The notes under the pieces: model-generated
What the model was told of the DNA's origin: nothing
Database searches by the model: none
The model's input: the letters and a program-made list of their open reading frames with translations, nothing else
Program-made: the position numbers and the translations under genes
In this document: positions 24,252 through 33,596 of the stretch, in pieces
Layout: every line of letters begins with the position of its first letter
Position numbering within the stretch: the first letter of the stretch is position 1
Assembly: GCA_900316645.1 (NCBI GenBank)
Contig: ONDP01000003.1
Span: 40,258 to 104,257, forward strand
Direction: 5' to 3'
Source of the DNA: an uncultured Prevotellaceae bacterium
Lineage (GTDB): Bacteria > Bacteroidota > Bacteroidia > Bacteroidales > Bacteroidaceae
DNA length: 64,000 nucleotides

Positions 24252-27200
24252 ATGATTTACGACCCATTGATAGATGAATTGGCTGCGCTGCCGCTAAACC
24301 TTCTCGTGACTCCTGCCGACCAGCAGACAGAGGAAGGCCAGACGGCGTGTTGGTGCCCGTTCTGTAAGGGTAATGCCGGCTCCACTCCACACTTCATTAT
24401 CTACAACCGTAAGCGTGGTGGACTGTACGGCAAACCCGTAGAACACTGGTTCTGCACCAAGACAAAGCGAGGTGGCTATGGTGCCATCGAACTCTATGCC
24501 GCAATGAAGGGGCTGGGGTACTGGTGGCGCAAGGATAGTCACTCAGCACAGACATTCATCTGTGTGGGTGAAGATCTGCGTCAGGCTTGCTTGCAGCTGG
24601 CTATGCTGGCCGGTCACACCAAGGAAGAGGTGGGCGAGAAATGGCCACAACTGCTGAAACGTGACTACCGAGAGACGGCTATCCGTCCCCAGGAGCGTGT
24701 TACCTTTGAACCGAAGACTGGTTTTACACCGCAGGACCTTGCAGCACTCGGCTGTACTACCTGGCTTGACTACGACGGTGTGGAGCATTACGGTTTTGAG
24801 ACGGGTAATAAGGATGCTGGTTGGCATTTCGACCCTGCCGACATCCAGCGCGACTTTAAGATCTCAGCTGTCGGTAAGGTGACGCTGCCCGCCGTCAGTC
24901 GTAAGGGCGAGCCGGTATCAGAGGTATTGGTGAGCACACCATGGAATCCTATCTTTGTGGCTCTCGTGGATGATGAGACTGAGGATAGCGGCTCTATTTT
25001 CTTCCCTGCCCTGGGCATACCGCCTATGGTGTTCTGCAATACTGATGAGCACACATCGGCCAAGGTGAGCAGATGGTTGGCAGGCGATAAGGTGTTTGTT
25101 CGTGCATTAGAACTGAAGACCTCAGAGAATACGGGTGTCCGTAAGGCCATCCAGGAACTCGACCCAGAAGAGCGTGTCACCGAGGTTAAGCAGGAGTGGC
25201 AGGAGTCTTCAGATAAGAATGGTAACGTGAAGATGGAGTTGGTGGATGTGCCGCTTCGTGATAAAGACATCAAGGCAAAGGCGATTATCTATTGTCCGTC
25301 GGCTCCTGATGCCGTGGCCACCTATTATCACATGAAGGCTTTGCGCCATACCTACCCCAAGCAGTTTGGTTCTCGTTGGTATCATGTGTGTTTCCCCTAT
25401 GGTGCCGTGCCGTTCTCTCCCGTGCATTATAATAAGATGCACCGTTTTGCGGATAATATCTACACCCTTTTCCCGTCGGCTACCAAGCAGACATTGAAAG
25501 CGCGTGACATCAGCTGCCGCTATCGTGACGTGCTCCGTGCCGAACTGCCTGAGACCATCGGCGACCGTGCGCACCTCTATTTCCCGCGTCTCTATTGCCA
25601 TCCTGTGCAGACGGTCAGTGAGTTTTTCCTGGCCTATCAGATGTTACCCCGCGAGGCATACCAGAATGACGAAGACATCAACCGCCTCTTTTCATCATGT
25701 ATTACGTCGGCTCTCAGCAGCGACCCCTTTGAGCGCAAAGAGAAAAGGGATAAGAATGGCATGGTGAAAGAGGTGTATTACACCATCAATCCTGCTACCC
25801 TTTGGGAGTTTATGGCCAGTGCTGGCTATGCCCGTGATGTGCGACCCGATGAGCCGGATAAGATAGGCCGCTATGTGCATATCGACGGCCCATTTGCCGA
25901 TGAACTGGAACCGTCATCAATGGTGCAGGCCACCATTGAGCAACTGAAGGCGTATGCCCGACAACTCAATGATTCACGCCCTGGTATGCCGGATGAGTAC
26001 GAGCTGATGGTGCAGGCCGTGCTTCGTGCCAATAAGGAGATCAACGAGAAGACCATTGCCTCGTTGCCCAGCGTGAAACTCAACTATGCCGATGGCTATG
26101 GCCGTCATGTTGAGCATTTCTTCTATGACAATGGGGCCTTGCGCATTACGGAGAATGAGATTTCTATGCAGCCCTACGACCGCATCGACTTCAATGTTGA
26201 ACGTGCCGAACTGCTGCATTGGAATATGACACCGATTAAGAACCTGCCTTTTGAGATCTCCGAGAATCCTGAGTACCGCACCCGTCTGGAGGCTATCAAG
26301 AATAAGCGTGAGCAGAAAGATGACAACGGCAAACCGCTCTATACTTTACAGCAGCTGGCACAGGATGACAACGACCTGGCACTTTGGGCACAGAGCCACC
26401 GATGGATAGTGGACTGGAAAGGCAAGAATGAAAATGAAATGTGGCCTGCTCTGCGTGTCATTCGTGGCTTCGCTAATGAGGAATGGGAACAGGAGCAACG
26501 ACTGTTGCACGATGGTAAGCAATTCTCAGTAGAGGAACAGATGGAACTCGACTGTCGCTTTGCTAACCTGATATTCTGCCTTGGTCGTATGCTTTGGCGT
26601 TACCGTGACAGTAAGAGTAACTGCATCAGTTATCTTATCGAAAACGTGGTGTCTGCTGCCAACCGTGCTGAAGGTGGCTCTGGTAAGTCAACATTCGTGC
26701 GCGTGTTTGCTGGCTGTGCCGCCCACATCCTGAATATCAATGGTCGTGACCTGGTGAGTAACAAGGAGTTTTCGGCTAACCTCGCAGAATATCAGCACCA
26801 CAAACACCGTGTAGTGCATTGGGAGGATGTCGATGCCAGTCTTGACTTCGGAAAGCTCTACAACCTGACAACAGGTGATTTCTCCGTGCGTTATATGTAT
26901 AAGGATAGAATCACCATCCCATTGTCTGAGGGTCCTGGACATGTGGTGACTTCCAACTATCCCTTGCATGATCTTGATGACTCTACCATGCGCCGTGTGT
27001 GTCTGGGTGGTTTCTCACACCGTTTCTGTGGCCAGAACATTATGAAGAATAAGGCAGCGCGTTATATCTCTGACATTATGCCGGACTTTAACGCTGTGTC
27101 GCCTGAAAAACTCTCTGCATCGTCACGCAACCAGATAGCCATGATCTGTGCGCTGGCGGTGCAGTTTGTTATGCGCTACGATGAAAAGGTTGATGCCCAG

Positions 27201-27893
27201 AAGAAATACATGGAAGAGCGTACCCTTACGCAGACGCTTACGCCTCAGTTCCTACGCTTTGCCCGTGTGTTCTTTGCCCAGGAGCATGTCTATGGTGTGC
27301 CTATCGACCTCGATTCCATGCTGGAGGAATACAAGGCCGACTTTGCAGAAGCCAGCAAGAGCCGTGATGATTCCTTCTCGCCAAAACGCTTTAAGGAGCG
27401 TGTGCTGTCCTACTGTGAGACGGCTGGCATTCAGATGAACCCGCCGCAACTCTTCAAGAAAGCAGATGGTAAGGTGCTGAAGAAAGCAGAACAGACCAAC
27501 TACTTTGCTCATCAGGCATGGCGTACCCGTCGCTACTTTGATGGGCGAGAGTGGGAGGATGACCAGACTATCCAGCCGAAACAGATACGCGAACTGACCC
27601 GTACAGAACATGCGGTATATTTCTATCGTATTGGTAAGGACCAGATACCGGCCAATAACGACGAATTGATGAAACAGTATGCCGTCTTTATCACTCAGCC
27701 CGACCCAGCACCGATTACTGACGATAACGGTAATATCGTGACACTGACAGAAGAGGAACAGGCCCGCTGGCGTTCTTATCTGGATTCCCGTCAGCGTAAG
27801 CGTGTGGCTGGTGGCTCTGCCGTACCTACGGCTGCCACCGCAACCGATGGCTCTCCGTCGGCTCCACCCCAGGAAGAGGATCTGCCCTTCTAA
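24252..27893 (+). CDS. Helicase-primase, 1213 aa
   Basis: Large replication protein. The N-terminal region has a zinc-finger-like CWCPFCKGNAGSTPHF (CHC2-type primase fold entry). The centre is extended and poorly recognised. The C-terminal part has an SF3/P4-like ATPase with Walker A AEGGSGKSTFVRVFAG (about residue 806), then VVHWEDVD (Walker B) and GPGHVVTSNYPL (sensor). The last residues, PPQEEDLPF, mimic the acidic tip of single-stranded DNA-binding proteins, and the next gene also ends in DDLPF. It is expected to unwind DNA and prime at the fork. Confidence 0.85.
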   Translation: MIYDPLIDELAALPLNLLVTPADQQTEEGQTACWCPFCKGNAGSTPHFIIYNRKRGGLYGKPVEHWFCTKTKRGGYGAIELYAAMKGLGYWWRKDSHSAQTFICVGEDLRQACLQLAMLAGHTKEEVGEKWPQLLKRDYRETAIRPQERVTFEPKTGFTPQDLAALGCTTWLDYDGVEHYGFETGNKDAGWHFDPADIQRDFKISAVGKVTLPAVSRKGEPVSEVLVSTPWNPIFVALVDDETEDSGSIFFPALGIPPMVFCNTDEHTSAKVSRWLAGDKVFVRALELKTSENTGVRKAIQELDPEERVTEVKQEWQESSDKNGNVKMELVDVPLRDKDIKAKAIIYCPSAPDAVATYYHMKALRHTYPKQFGSRWYHVCFPYGAVPFSPVHYNKMHRFADNIYTLFPSATKQTLKARDISCRYRDVLRAELPETIGDRAHLYFPRLYCHPVQTVSEFFLAYQMLPREAYQNDEDINRLFSSCITSALSSDPFERKEKRDKNGMVKEVYYTINPATLWEFMASAGYARDVRPDEPDKIGRYVHIDGPFADELEPSSMVQATIEQLKAYARQLNDSRPGMPDEYELMVQAVLRANKEINEKTIASLPSVKLNYADGYGRHVEHFFYDNGALRITENEISMQPYDRIDFNVERAELLHWNMTPIKNLPFEISENPEYRTRLEAIKNKREQKDDNGKPLYTLQQLAQDDNDLALWAQSHRWIVDWKGKNENEMWPALRVIRGFANEEWEQEQRLLHDGKQFSVEEQMELDCRFANLIFCLGRMLWRYRDSKSNCISYLIENVVSAANRAEGGSGKSTFVRVFAGCAAHILNINGRDLVSNKEFSANLAEYQHHKHRVVHWEDVDASLDFGKLYNLTTGDFSVRYMYKDRITIPLSEGPGHVVTSNYPLHDLDDSTMRRVCLGGFSHRFCGQNIMKNKAARYISDIMPDFNAVSPEKLSASSRNQIAMICALAVQFVMRYDEKVDAQKKYMEERTLTQTLTPQFLRFARVFFAQEHVYGVPIDLDSMLEEYKADFAEASKSRDDSFSPKRFKERVLSYCETAGIQMNPPQLFKKADGKVLKKAEQTNYFAHQAWRTRRYFDGREWEDDQTIQPKQIRELTRTEHAVYFYRIGKDQIPANNDELMKQYAVFITQPDPAPITDDNGNIVTLTEEEQARWRSYLDSRQRKRVAGGSAVPTAATATDGSPSAPPQEEDLPF

Positions 27894-27941
27894 ACTCGAA
27901 ATAACGTAATAACGTAATAACAACAAAAAACAAAAAAGATT

Positions 27942-28544
27942 ATGGCTCGTTACAGATTTTCTATCGACGCAGGCACCTTCATTGGTGCAAGGTTTTTGAA
28001 CTTAACACTTACCGAGGGTGGCAAACCCATCCCTGGCATTTTCATTCCTGCCGGCATCAATGGTATTGAGGTGCAGACTGACAACCGCGATGAGGGTAAG
28101 CGTAATCCATCAGGCATCCGTGCCTTCCTGAACTTCCAGCAGCGTATTTGTAACAACAAGTACATCGAGGCTGTGAAGCAGTCACTCATGCGTAAGGGTG
28201 AGGAAATTACCCTCTACAATGTGCCCGCCTATCAGGTGGCTTACACACTGCCGGAAGAGAAGCGTAAGCCTATCCGTGAGGCATTGAAGAAACGCATCCT
28301 GGCCGAACATCCTGAGTGGAAGGATCAGACTGACACACAGGGCACAGACCTCTCTCGTGCTATCTCTACGCTGATGCCCTATCAGGTGGGCGACTCTTAT
28401 CTCATGGAAGAGCAAAACGCACAGCAGCAGCCGCGTAATGCTTCTGCACCTGTCTCGCAGGCTGTCACCGGCTACTCCGCTCCTACCTCTAACGACTATG
28501 ACCCCTTCGGTGGTGAACAGGCTCCAGATGATCTCCCATTCTAA
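27942..28544 (+). CDS. SSB-like single-stranded DNA-binding protein, 200 aa
   Basis: No OB-fold signature was assigned by eye. The architecture is that of a phage SSB: an N-terminal folded domain of about 140 residues, a disordered Gln/Ala/Ser/Pro linker and an acidic tip (GGEQAPDDLPF) like the protein-docking end of bacterial SSB. It sits between helicase-primase and sliding clamp. I infer it coats single-stranded DNA and recruits partners through the tip. Confidence 0.72.
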   Translation: MARYRFSIDAGTFIGARFLNLTLTEGGKPIPGIFIPAGINGIEVQTDNRDEGKRNPSGIRAFLNFQQRICNNKYIEAVKQSLMRKGEEITLYNVPAYQVAYTLPEEKRKPIREALKKRILAEHPEWKDQTDTQGTDLSRAISTLMPYQVGDSYLMEEQNAQQQPRNASAPVSQAVTGYSAPTSNDYDPFGGEQAPDDLPF

Positions 28545-28563
28545 ACCATAAATTCGTAAAGAT

Positions 28564-29715
28564 ATGAAATTTAGTGTTTCCTCCCGTGAGCTGCTGCGCA
28601 TCCTGAAGGCTACTGGTGCAGTCATCCTCCGTAAGAACAGCCTTCCCATTCTGGCCGACCACCTCTTTACCCGTGATGGCGATAAATTCTTCATCACTGG
28701 CTCTTCACAGGAAAATTCGTTGACGATGCCTATTGGTATTACGCTCGACAATGGTAGCGACTTCCAGCCGTTCTGTTTGTTGGCCGTTGACATTATCCCG
28801 CTGCTGGGTGCTCTTCCTGAACAGCCGATAACGGTAGAAGTGGATATGAGCAACCATATTGCTAAGATCATCTACCAGAGTGGTCAGGTGTCGGTGCCTG
28901 TTGAAGACAGTGCCGAATATCCGCGTGTGTCCGATGTAAAGGAGCCAAAGACTTCTTTCGACATCGAGGCCAATATTTTCTTCCCTGCTGTGAAAGCGGC
29001 CAACGGCTGTACGGCTATTGACAGTACGCTGCGCCCTCAGATGTCTGCCGTTGCTCTTGACGTACAGGATGAGGGTGTGGTATTTGTTGGCTCTGATGGC
29101 CACTCGCTCTATAAGTATTCCTATCAGCATGGCGCACCGTTCCTGACTGGCAGTAAGGTGGTTATCCTTATTCCCAACACCATTGCAGGACAGCTTCAGG
29201 CTCCCTTTGCCGGTGTTGAGACGCTGACCATCCAGCATGACGGTAAGCATGTGTGCCTGAAGGCTGGTGATATCACCTTTACCATCCGCGACATTGAACA
29301 GAAGTACCCCAACTACAACTCTGTCATTCCAAAGAACAGCCCCTATCATGCCACCCTGCCTGTGGCTGCTCTCGCTGGTGCAGTGAAGCGTGTGCAACTG
29401 ATGGCCAGTGATGCGTCAAACATGGTGAAACTCTCCAAGGAAGGTATGTTCCTGAACCTGTCGGCTGAAGACTACGATTTCTCGAAGACGGCATCAGAGA
29501 ACCTGGTGCTGGCAGAGGTGGATAATCCGCTGACCATCCCAGATGGCTTTGCTATCGGCTTCAAGGCTTCGTCGTTGCTGATGCTTCTGGGTAATATCTC
29601 TACCGACAATGTGACGTTGCAGCTGTCTGAACCCTCTCGCGCTATTCTGGTCCTGGAGGATGCTCCTAACAGTGCTCTCGTGGAATTGTTGATGCCTATG
29701 CAGCTGAATGCCTAA
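28564..29715 (+). CDS. dnaN: DNA polymerase III beta sliding clamp
   Basis: Ring-shaped processivity factor. It begins MKFSVSSRELLRILKATGAVI and contains LPILADHLFT, CTAIDSTLRPQMSAVALDV and FVGSDGHSLYKYSY, which match domains 1-2 of DnaN, then FTIRDIEQKYPNYNSVIP and a C-terminal ALVELLMPMQLNA (the M-P-M end of beta clamps). At 383 aa it is full length. No DNA polymerase was recognised in the window, so this clamp may tether the host or an out-of-window polymerase. Confidence 0.92.
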   Translation: MKFSVSSRELLRILKATGAVILRKNSLPILADHLFTRDGDKFFITGSSQENSLTMPIGITLDNGSDFQPFCLLAVDIIPLLGALPEQPITVEVDMSNHIAKIIYQSGQVSVPVEDSAEYPRVSDVKEPKTSFDIEANIFFPAVKAANGCTAIDSTLRPQMSAVALDVQDEGVVFVGSDGHSLYKYSYQHGAPFLTGSKVVILIPNTIAGQLQAPFAGVETLTIQHDGKHVCLKAGDITFTIRDIEQKYPNYNSVIPKNSPYHATLPVAALAGAVKRVQLMASDASNMVKLSKEGMFLNLSAEDYDFSKTASENLVLAEVDNPLTIPDGFAIGFKASSLLMLLGNISTDNVTLQLSEPSRAILVLEDAPNSALVELLMPMQLNA

Positions 29716-29722
29716 TACTGTG

Positions 29723-29742
29723 CCCAGCGGTTTTCCGCTGGG
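29723..29742 (+). terminator. Hairpin of the CACTGTGCCC family after dnaN
   Basis: CCCAGCGG, TTTT, CCGCTGGG: a perfect 8-bp stem preceded by ACTGTG. The run of T after it is weak. Similar hairpins follow several later genes. Confidence 0.65.
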
Positions 29743-29759
29743 TCTAATCTCTCTCATCT

Positions 29760-30080
29760 ATGAAATCTATCTGTCAATGTTTCTATCAGACGGTAGGCCA
29801 CACCTTCTACTACATCTTCAATGATGGCACCGTGCGCTCTACGCGCAATGTCCTGTCAGATCCTAAGACGTGGAAGGTGATAGCCTCTTACAATGGTAAG
29901 GGCTACCGTCGCATCCGCATAGATGGTAAGACGTTCAAGGTGCATCGTCTTGTGGCTACGGCCTTTGTGCCTAACCCAGATAATCTGCCTTACGTTCTTC
30001 ATATTGATGGCGACCGCGAGAATAACCACTACACCAACTTGAAATGGTCAGCAACGCAGAGCAACCATGAAGTTAAGTAG
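29760..30080 (+). CDS. HNH homing-endonuclease-like protein, 106 aa
   Basis: Free-standing HNH-type nuclease. The core VHRLVATAFVPNP, then VLHIDGDRENNHYTNLKW matches the HNH_3 pattern (H-R, then N/L-H-x-D-G, then N-N-x-x-N-L-x-W). The usual Asn before His is Leu here. The N-terminal half is a beta-rich module resembling the AP2-like or NUMOD4 part. Sits between dnaN and dut, as mobile HNH genes often do. Confidence 0.78.
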   Translation: MKSICQCFYQTVGHTFYYIFNDGTVRSTRNVLSDPKTWKVIASYNGKGYRRIRIDGKTFKVHRLVATAFVPNPDNLPYVLHIDGDRENNHYTNLKWSATQSNHEVK

Positions 30081-30387
30081 AGTTTTGTATCATCACAATC
30101 GGCATGGTGGCTTGTGCCACAACTCACCTCGCCTGCATCGTGTCATCCGTAATGTCTGTATCACTGCTGGTGATTGTGGTGGGTGGTATCATCCCATCCA
30201 CCCCTCAGACATAGGGCTGAATATCCTGCGCATCCTCTCCGTGGATCCTTTCGACCTTTATACGTCACTCCCCGCACCCCAAGGTAAGGATAGCAATTCA
30301 TACATTCGTGGTGACATCCGCTTTCGCCTCTCCCTGCTCCAGCAGCTACTAATGTTAATTCTAATCGTGTTATTATCTGTCTTATGA
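30067..30387 (+). CDS. Uncertain ORF of 106 aa between HNH gene and dut
   Basis: Overlaps the HNH gene by 14 bp and dut by 4 bp and has a hydrophobic C-terminal end ([17 protein letters not shown]). It is His/Arg/Leu-rich with no recognised domain. Overlaps on both sides fit an operon gene, but composition is unusual. It may be a decayed relative of the downstream TRD cassettes (it contains [12 protein letters not shown], like NVCNTIT), though I could not align it well. Confidence 0.35.
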   Translation: MKLSRVLYHHNRHGGLCHNSPRLHRVIRNVCITAGDCGGWYHPIHPSDIGLNILRILSVDPFDLYTSLPAPQGKDSNSYIRGDIRFRLSLLQQLLMLILIVLLSVL

Positions 30388-30827
30388 AAAAGTTAAAAGT
30401 AAAAGTAATCAATAAGTCTCACCATCCGCTGCCAGCCTATGCTACCGCACTTTCTGCTGGCATGGATCTCCGTGCTAATCTCGATGAGCCTATTACGTTG
30501 GAACCTTTGTGTCGCAAACTGGTGCCAACAGGTTTATTTATCGCTCTGCCTCCTGGCTATGAGGCACAGGTACGCCCTCGCTCCGGCCTTGCTCTGAAGC
30601 ATGGTATCACTTGCATCAATACGCATGGTACTGTCGATGCCGACTACAGAGGCGAAGTTGGCGTGTTGCTCGTGAACCTCGGCAATACTCCGTTTGTCAT
30701 CAATGATGGTGAACGTATTGCTCAGATGGTCGTTGCCCGTCACGAACAGGTGGCTTTCGAGTCAGTCGATGTCCTGGATGAAACAGAACGTGGTGATGGT
30801 GGCTATGGTCATTCAGGCGTAAAGTAA
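30384..30827 (+). CDS. dut: dUTPase
   Basis: Hydrolyses dUTP to dUMP and pyrophosphate, keeping uracil out of phage DNA. Trimeric dUTPase motifs are visible: AGMDLRA (1), [10 protein letters not shown] (2), [13 protein letters not shown] (3), RIAQMVV (4) and a shortened motif 5 ([10 protein letters not shown]). Cofactor and substrate residues appear present. The first TRD cassette begins 1 bp after the stop. Works with ThyX in thymidylate supply. Confidence 0.93.
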   Translation: MKKLKVKVINKSHHPLPAYATALSAGMDLRANLDEPITLEPLCRKLVPTGLFIALPPGYEAQVRPRSGLALKHGITCINTHGTVDADYRGEVGVLLVNLGNTPFVINDGERIAQMVVARHEQVAFESVDVLDETERGDGGYGHSGVK

Positions 30828-30828
30828 G

Positions 30829-30982
30829 ATGGTAGCACAGTCCCCTATTGTCCTCGGTCAATATTCTCCGTCTCAGAATGGCATAGTGGTGTCGCCTTTT
30901 GGCCCATCACTATGTGTTTCTGGGGGGGGGCAATGGCCATGATACAGACAAACCCAAAATACTTATAGAGTATGACCTGTAG
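30829..30982 (+). CDS. TRD cassette A, frame off (G9)
   Basis: Starts at the ATG 1 bp after dut. With an 8-G tract (nine present at 30922-30930) it encodes about 50 aa: MVAQSPIVLGQYSPSQNG, VVSPFGPSLCVSGGG, NGHDTDKPKILIEYDL. It resembles the target-recognition region that follows motif VIII in phage C5-methyltransferases (a loop, GGG-N-G-H, PKIL). As written it stops at TGA just after the tract. Its closest relative is cassette F5 beyond the methyltransferase, which shares SPFG and PKILIEYDL. Confidence 0.65.
30922..30930 (+). repeat. G9 homopolymer in TRD cassette A
   Basis: Nine G followed by CAATGG. The in-frame length is 8 (tct GGG GGG GGc). Confidence 0.85.
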
Positions 30983-31134
30983 GCATTCTGTTACGACAAC
31001 TCTCATTAACCCTGACAGGGGGGGGGCAAATCGCTCGTACCATCAAGTATCAGTATTATAAAACCAGCCTGGCTAACTTTCTGCTGAAAACACAGCGTGG
31101 AGCAACCGGCGTATTGATAGAGTATGATTTTTAG
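30972..31134 (+). CDS. TRD cassette B, frame off (G9)
   Basis: The ATG lies inside the EYD codons of cassette A, overlapping its end by 11 bp. With 8 G at 31018-31026 (nine present) it reads MTCRHSVTTTLINPDRGG, QIARTIKYQYYKTSLANFLL, then GATGVLIEYDF. As written it terminates out of frame. Same C-terminal VLIEYD signature as the other cassettes. Confidence 0.6.
31018..31026 (+). repeat. G9 homopolymer in TRD cassette B
   Basis: Nine G followed by CAAATC. The in-frame length is 8 (aGG GGG GGG caa). Confidence 0.85.
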
Positions 31135-31311
31135 AGTAACCAATGTGGGGAAACCCAAGCAGATTAGGGGGGGCAAATCCGACCTATCAATGTTACGCAA
31201 GATCTTTGCGCTGCCACTCTCACTACCCGCTACGATGCTGTTGGGCCTACTAATATTATCACATTGGCCCATTACCCGATGACAGTTGTATTGATAGAAC
31301 ATGATCTATAA
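31124..31311 (+). CDS. TRD cassette C, frame off (G7)
   Basis: The ATG overlaps the end of cassette B. With 8 G at 31167-31173 (seven present) it reads MIFRVTNVGKPKQIRGGQIR, PINVTQDLCAATLTTRYD, then LAHYPMTVVLIEHDL. Seven G bring a TAG-shifted frame. It is a clear paralogue of F4, sharing PIN, C-x-TL-x-TRYD, LAHYP-x-TV and LIEH. Confidence 0.65.
31167..31173 (+). repeat. G7 homopolymer in TRD cassette C
   Basis: Seven G followed by CAAATC. The in-frame length is 8. Confidence 0.85.
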
Positions 31312-31479
31312 GGCAATAGGTTGGACTCGCTCTGCTTCTGGACGTGGTGACGTTACTCGTTACCATTTGAAGAATGTTTGCAATACCATCACCTCATTTT
31401 CAGGGGGGGCATTGGCAAAGATTCCACAACAGGAATGTATAACACCACTCCTTATATCTTAGTTGAGCACGAACTGTAA
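31301..31479 (+). CDS. TRD cassette D, frame off (G7)
   Basis: The ATG overlaps the end of cassette C by 11 bp. With 8 G at 31403-31409 (seven present) it reads MIYKAIGWTRSASGRGDVTR, YHLKNVCNTITSFSGGG, then NTTPYILVEHEL. GWTR, VCNTIT and YILVE are typical of the C5-methyltransferase recognition region. As written the frame runs on to an unrelated stop. Confidence 0.65.
31403..31409 (+). repeat. G7 homopolymer in TRD cassette D
   Basis: Seven G followed by CATTGG. The in-frame length is 8 (tca GGG GGG GGc). Confidence 0.85.
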
Positions 31480-31490
31480 TAAGAAAAAAT

Positions 31491-32944
31491 ATGATTGCAA
31501 AGATTTATCCAGACAACCACCCTGAACTTCAGGGCAAAAAGGATCCGAAGCACCCTGTGAGGTACTTCGATATCCGAAAACTCACCCCCCCGAATGCTAT
31601 ACGCTCATGGGCGTTCCAAGCCCATACATCGACGTGCTGATGAGTACCGAACAGCGACCTTATACGGCTTTTGTCGGTGTTGATAATCAGCTGGCAGTAT
31701 TCGGACTTGAACCGACGGCAACGATGAAAGAAGTAGAGGAAGCCTACCGTGAGGCCCTGGAAAGCCTTGAAGCTCCTATTCCCGATGATGAAGAGAATGA
31801 TGATGAAGTCCCCGTTTCCGAAGATGAAGACGATGCCGAAGAGATTTCCCTTATGCGCCAGAACTACGAACTGGCCTACAACACTATTCTGAAAGCACCG
31901 ACTGAAGAAAAGTTTGGCCCTGTGCAGATCATCAGTAATAGCAACCACTATAAACTCGCTGGCAACTCCATCGTCTGTGATGTTTTGATGTATATCTATG
32001 AGGAAATTTTCTATCCTACTGGCCGTCGTTTGCCTGCCGAACAGCAGGATATGTTTGCACTGCCTCAGTTCCAGCTTTCCCGTAACTGGAAAAAGCAACC
32101 TCTAAAACTCGTTACTTTGTGTTCTGGCTATGATTCGCAAGCGATTGCATTCGATATGTTGAAAGAGCGTTATCCTGATTTCGATTATAGATTGATGGCT
32201 TGGGCAGAGTTTGACCCTGAAAGTAAACGTGCCCTTGATGAGCAGCCTGCCGTTGTTGCTCATAATCTTCTTTTTCCAGATGCAAAAGACCTCAATCGTG
32301 GCGACATGACAAAGGCTGACTGGAGCGACCTTGCAGATGAAGGAATCGACTTCCTGACTTATTCTACTCCATGTCAGAGTATTTCACAGGCTGGCAAACG
32401 AGAGGGCATCAAAAAAGGCTCTGGCACCCGTTCTGCCGTACTGTGGCATACTGAGGATGCCGTAAAGGTGATGCACCCAAAGATCCTTCTGCAAGAGAAT
32501 GTCCGTGCGCTGATTAACAGCGTCAATATGCCCGACTTCCGCGAGTGGTGTCAACTGTTGGAAAAGTATGGATATGTCAACTTCCTGGCACCGTCATTCC
32601 CGACACCATGGGGAGAAACGAAACGTGATAAGAAGACTATACCAGGCATTCTGAATAGTAAGCATTATGGTGTGCCGCAAAATCGTGAGCGTGTCTATAT
32701 GATTTCTGTCCGTAAGGATGTGCTTGACGATACGCAATATGAGTTTCCGCGTCCATTCCCATTGGAAAAGTGCATTGCAGATATCCTGGAAGATAATGTC
32801 GATGAGCGTTTCTTCCTGAAGCCCGATTCAGTAATCAAATTCCTTACAGTGAATGAGAGTGACCAGCAGGCTCAGATATTCTATATTGTCACAGATCATA
32901 AACTCTCTGATGAAGAGATAGCAAAGGCTCGTGCCGGTCAATAG
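31491..32944 (+). CDS. Circularly permuted cytosine-C5 DNA methyltransferase, catalytic part; frame broken at a C7 tract
   Basis: Methylates carbon 5 of cytosine in DNA. Starting at 31491 the frame is broken by seven C at 31585-31591; eight C give RKLTPPECYTLMGV, motif IX. Next come an acidic insert and HYKLAGNSIVCDVL (motif X), then motif I (LVTLCSGYDSQAIAF), IV (TPCQS, catalytic Cys codon at 32372), VI (LQENVR) and VIII (QNRERVYMISV). Motifs IX and X before I is the circularly permuted order known from M.BssHII, which places the TRD last. Here the chain stops about 45 residues after ILEDNVDERFFL, so the TRD is missing and appears as separate ORFs on both sides. The part after the tract (from 31607) could start separately but lacks motif IX. 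Confidence 0.87.
31585..31591 (+). repeat. C7 homopolymer in the C5-methyltransferase
   Basis: Seven C. Eight restore L-T-P-P-E-C of motif IX. This tract is C-rich on the coding strand, unlike the G tracts in the cassettes. Confidence 0.85.
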
Positions 32945-32946
32945 AT

Positions 32947-33159
32947 ATGATGTACTTGCGTGATAGAGACCCAGCCAGTTCTAATGACTCTGTGAGAGTA
33001 TGCTCCAGTGTAAACCGTGACCTCGATTGCATCAGTTTTCGTGGTGCCCATGCTGACAGAAACTTTCATCAGGTCATAGAACTTGGCTCTTCTCGCGTCA
33101 CGAATACAATAACGTCCGTTCAAAAAGATAACCTCGTATGGATAGAGAGAATGATATAA
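32947..33159 (+). CDS. TRD cassette F1 (intact), 70 aa
   Basis: Starts 2 bp after the methyltransferase stop. It reads MMYLRDRDPASSNDSVRVCS, then LDCISFRG, RNFHQVIELGSSRVTNTITS and LVWIERMI. No homopolymer interrupts it. VTNTITS and the final LVWIE occupy the same positions as NTIT and ILIE in the other cassettes. Probable recognition domain provided in trans to the catalytic chain, or fused to it by readthrough. Confidence 0.6.
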   Translation: MMYLRDRDPASSNDSVRVCSSVNRDLDCISFRGAHADRNFHQVIELGSSRVTNTITSVQKDNLVWIERMI

Positions 33160-33344
33160 AAACCACTCCCGCCACCGTGCCCGATGAGTCAGCAGCGGGT
33201 GCCCCTGTCGGAAAGCCGTTGGGTATTATCCGTTACCCTCACGGCAAGTTTCGTGGTGGCATACGTCCGGCTGATATTCTCCCTCCATTAACCAATTCCG
33301 ATTTTCAAAACAACAACTTTGTCATTATCGAATATGACCTCTAA
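33138..33344 (+). CDS. TRD cassette F2 (intact), 68 aa
   Basis: Overlaps F1 by 22 bp. It reads MDRENDIKTTPATVPDESAA, then IIRYPHGKFRGGIRPADILP, PLTNSDFQ and FVIIEYDL. It has GG at the tract position without a homopolymer (FRGGIRP), so it is not phase-variable. C-terminal IIEYDL matches the family. Confidence 0.6.
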   Translation: MDRENDIKTTPATVPDESAAGAPVGKPLGIIRYPHGKFRGGIRPADILPPLTNSDFQNNNFVIIEYDL

Positions 33345-33596
33345 ATCCGCTGTAAGGCATTATATCCCCAGCCGTCCATTCCTCTCGACCGCTACGAGGG
33401 GGGGCAATTCGTGTTGCAAGTCAGACAGGCAACCGAACTGGGCTATATCGAGTGTGTCAGCGGTGGGTGTTTCGATATGGCTTACCCATCCTCTCAGCTT
33501 CGACGCTCCCGTGTCAAAGAGGATGGGCGTGTTGCTTCCGTCCTGATGTCTGGTGAAACGTCTCAATGTGTGTTTATAGAATATGACTTTGATTAA
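33334..33596 (+). CDS. TRD cassette F3, frame off (G7)
   Basis: The ATG overlaps the end of F2 by 11 bp. With 8 G at 33398-33404 (seven present) it encodes 87 aa: MTSKSAVRHYIPSRPFLSTA, TRGGQFVLQVRQATELGYIE, CVSGGCFDMAYPSSQLRRSR, then VASVLMSGETSQ and VFIEYDFD. RQATELGYIE and SSQLRRSRV are very close to the start of TRDs in ordinary C5-methyltransferases, which makes this the cassette that best ties the array to TRDs. Confidence 0.72.
33398..33404 (+). repeat. G7 homopolymer in TRD cassette F3
   Basis: Seven G followed by CAATTC. The in-frame length is 8. Confidence 0.85.

Noticed and set aside
31607-32944. C5-methyltransferase starting at 31607 as a full gene
   Set aside because: It would lack motif IX (RKLTPPECYTLMGV), which lies upstream in the frame restored by one C.
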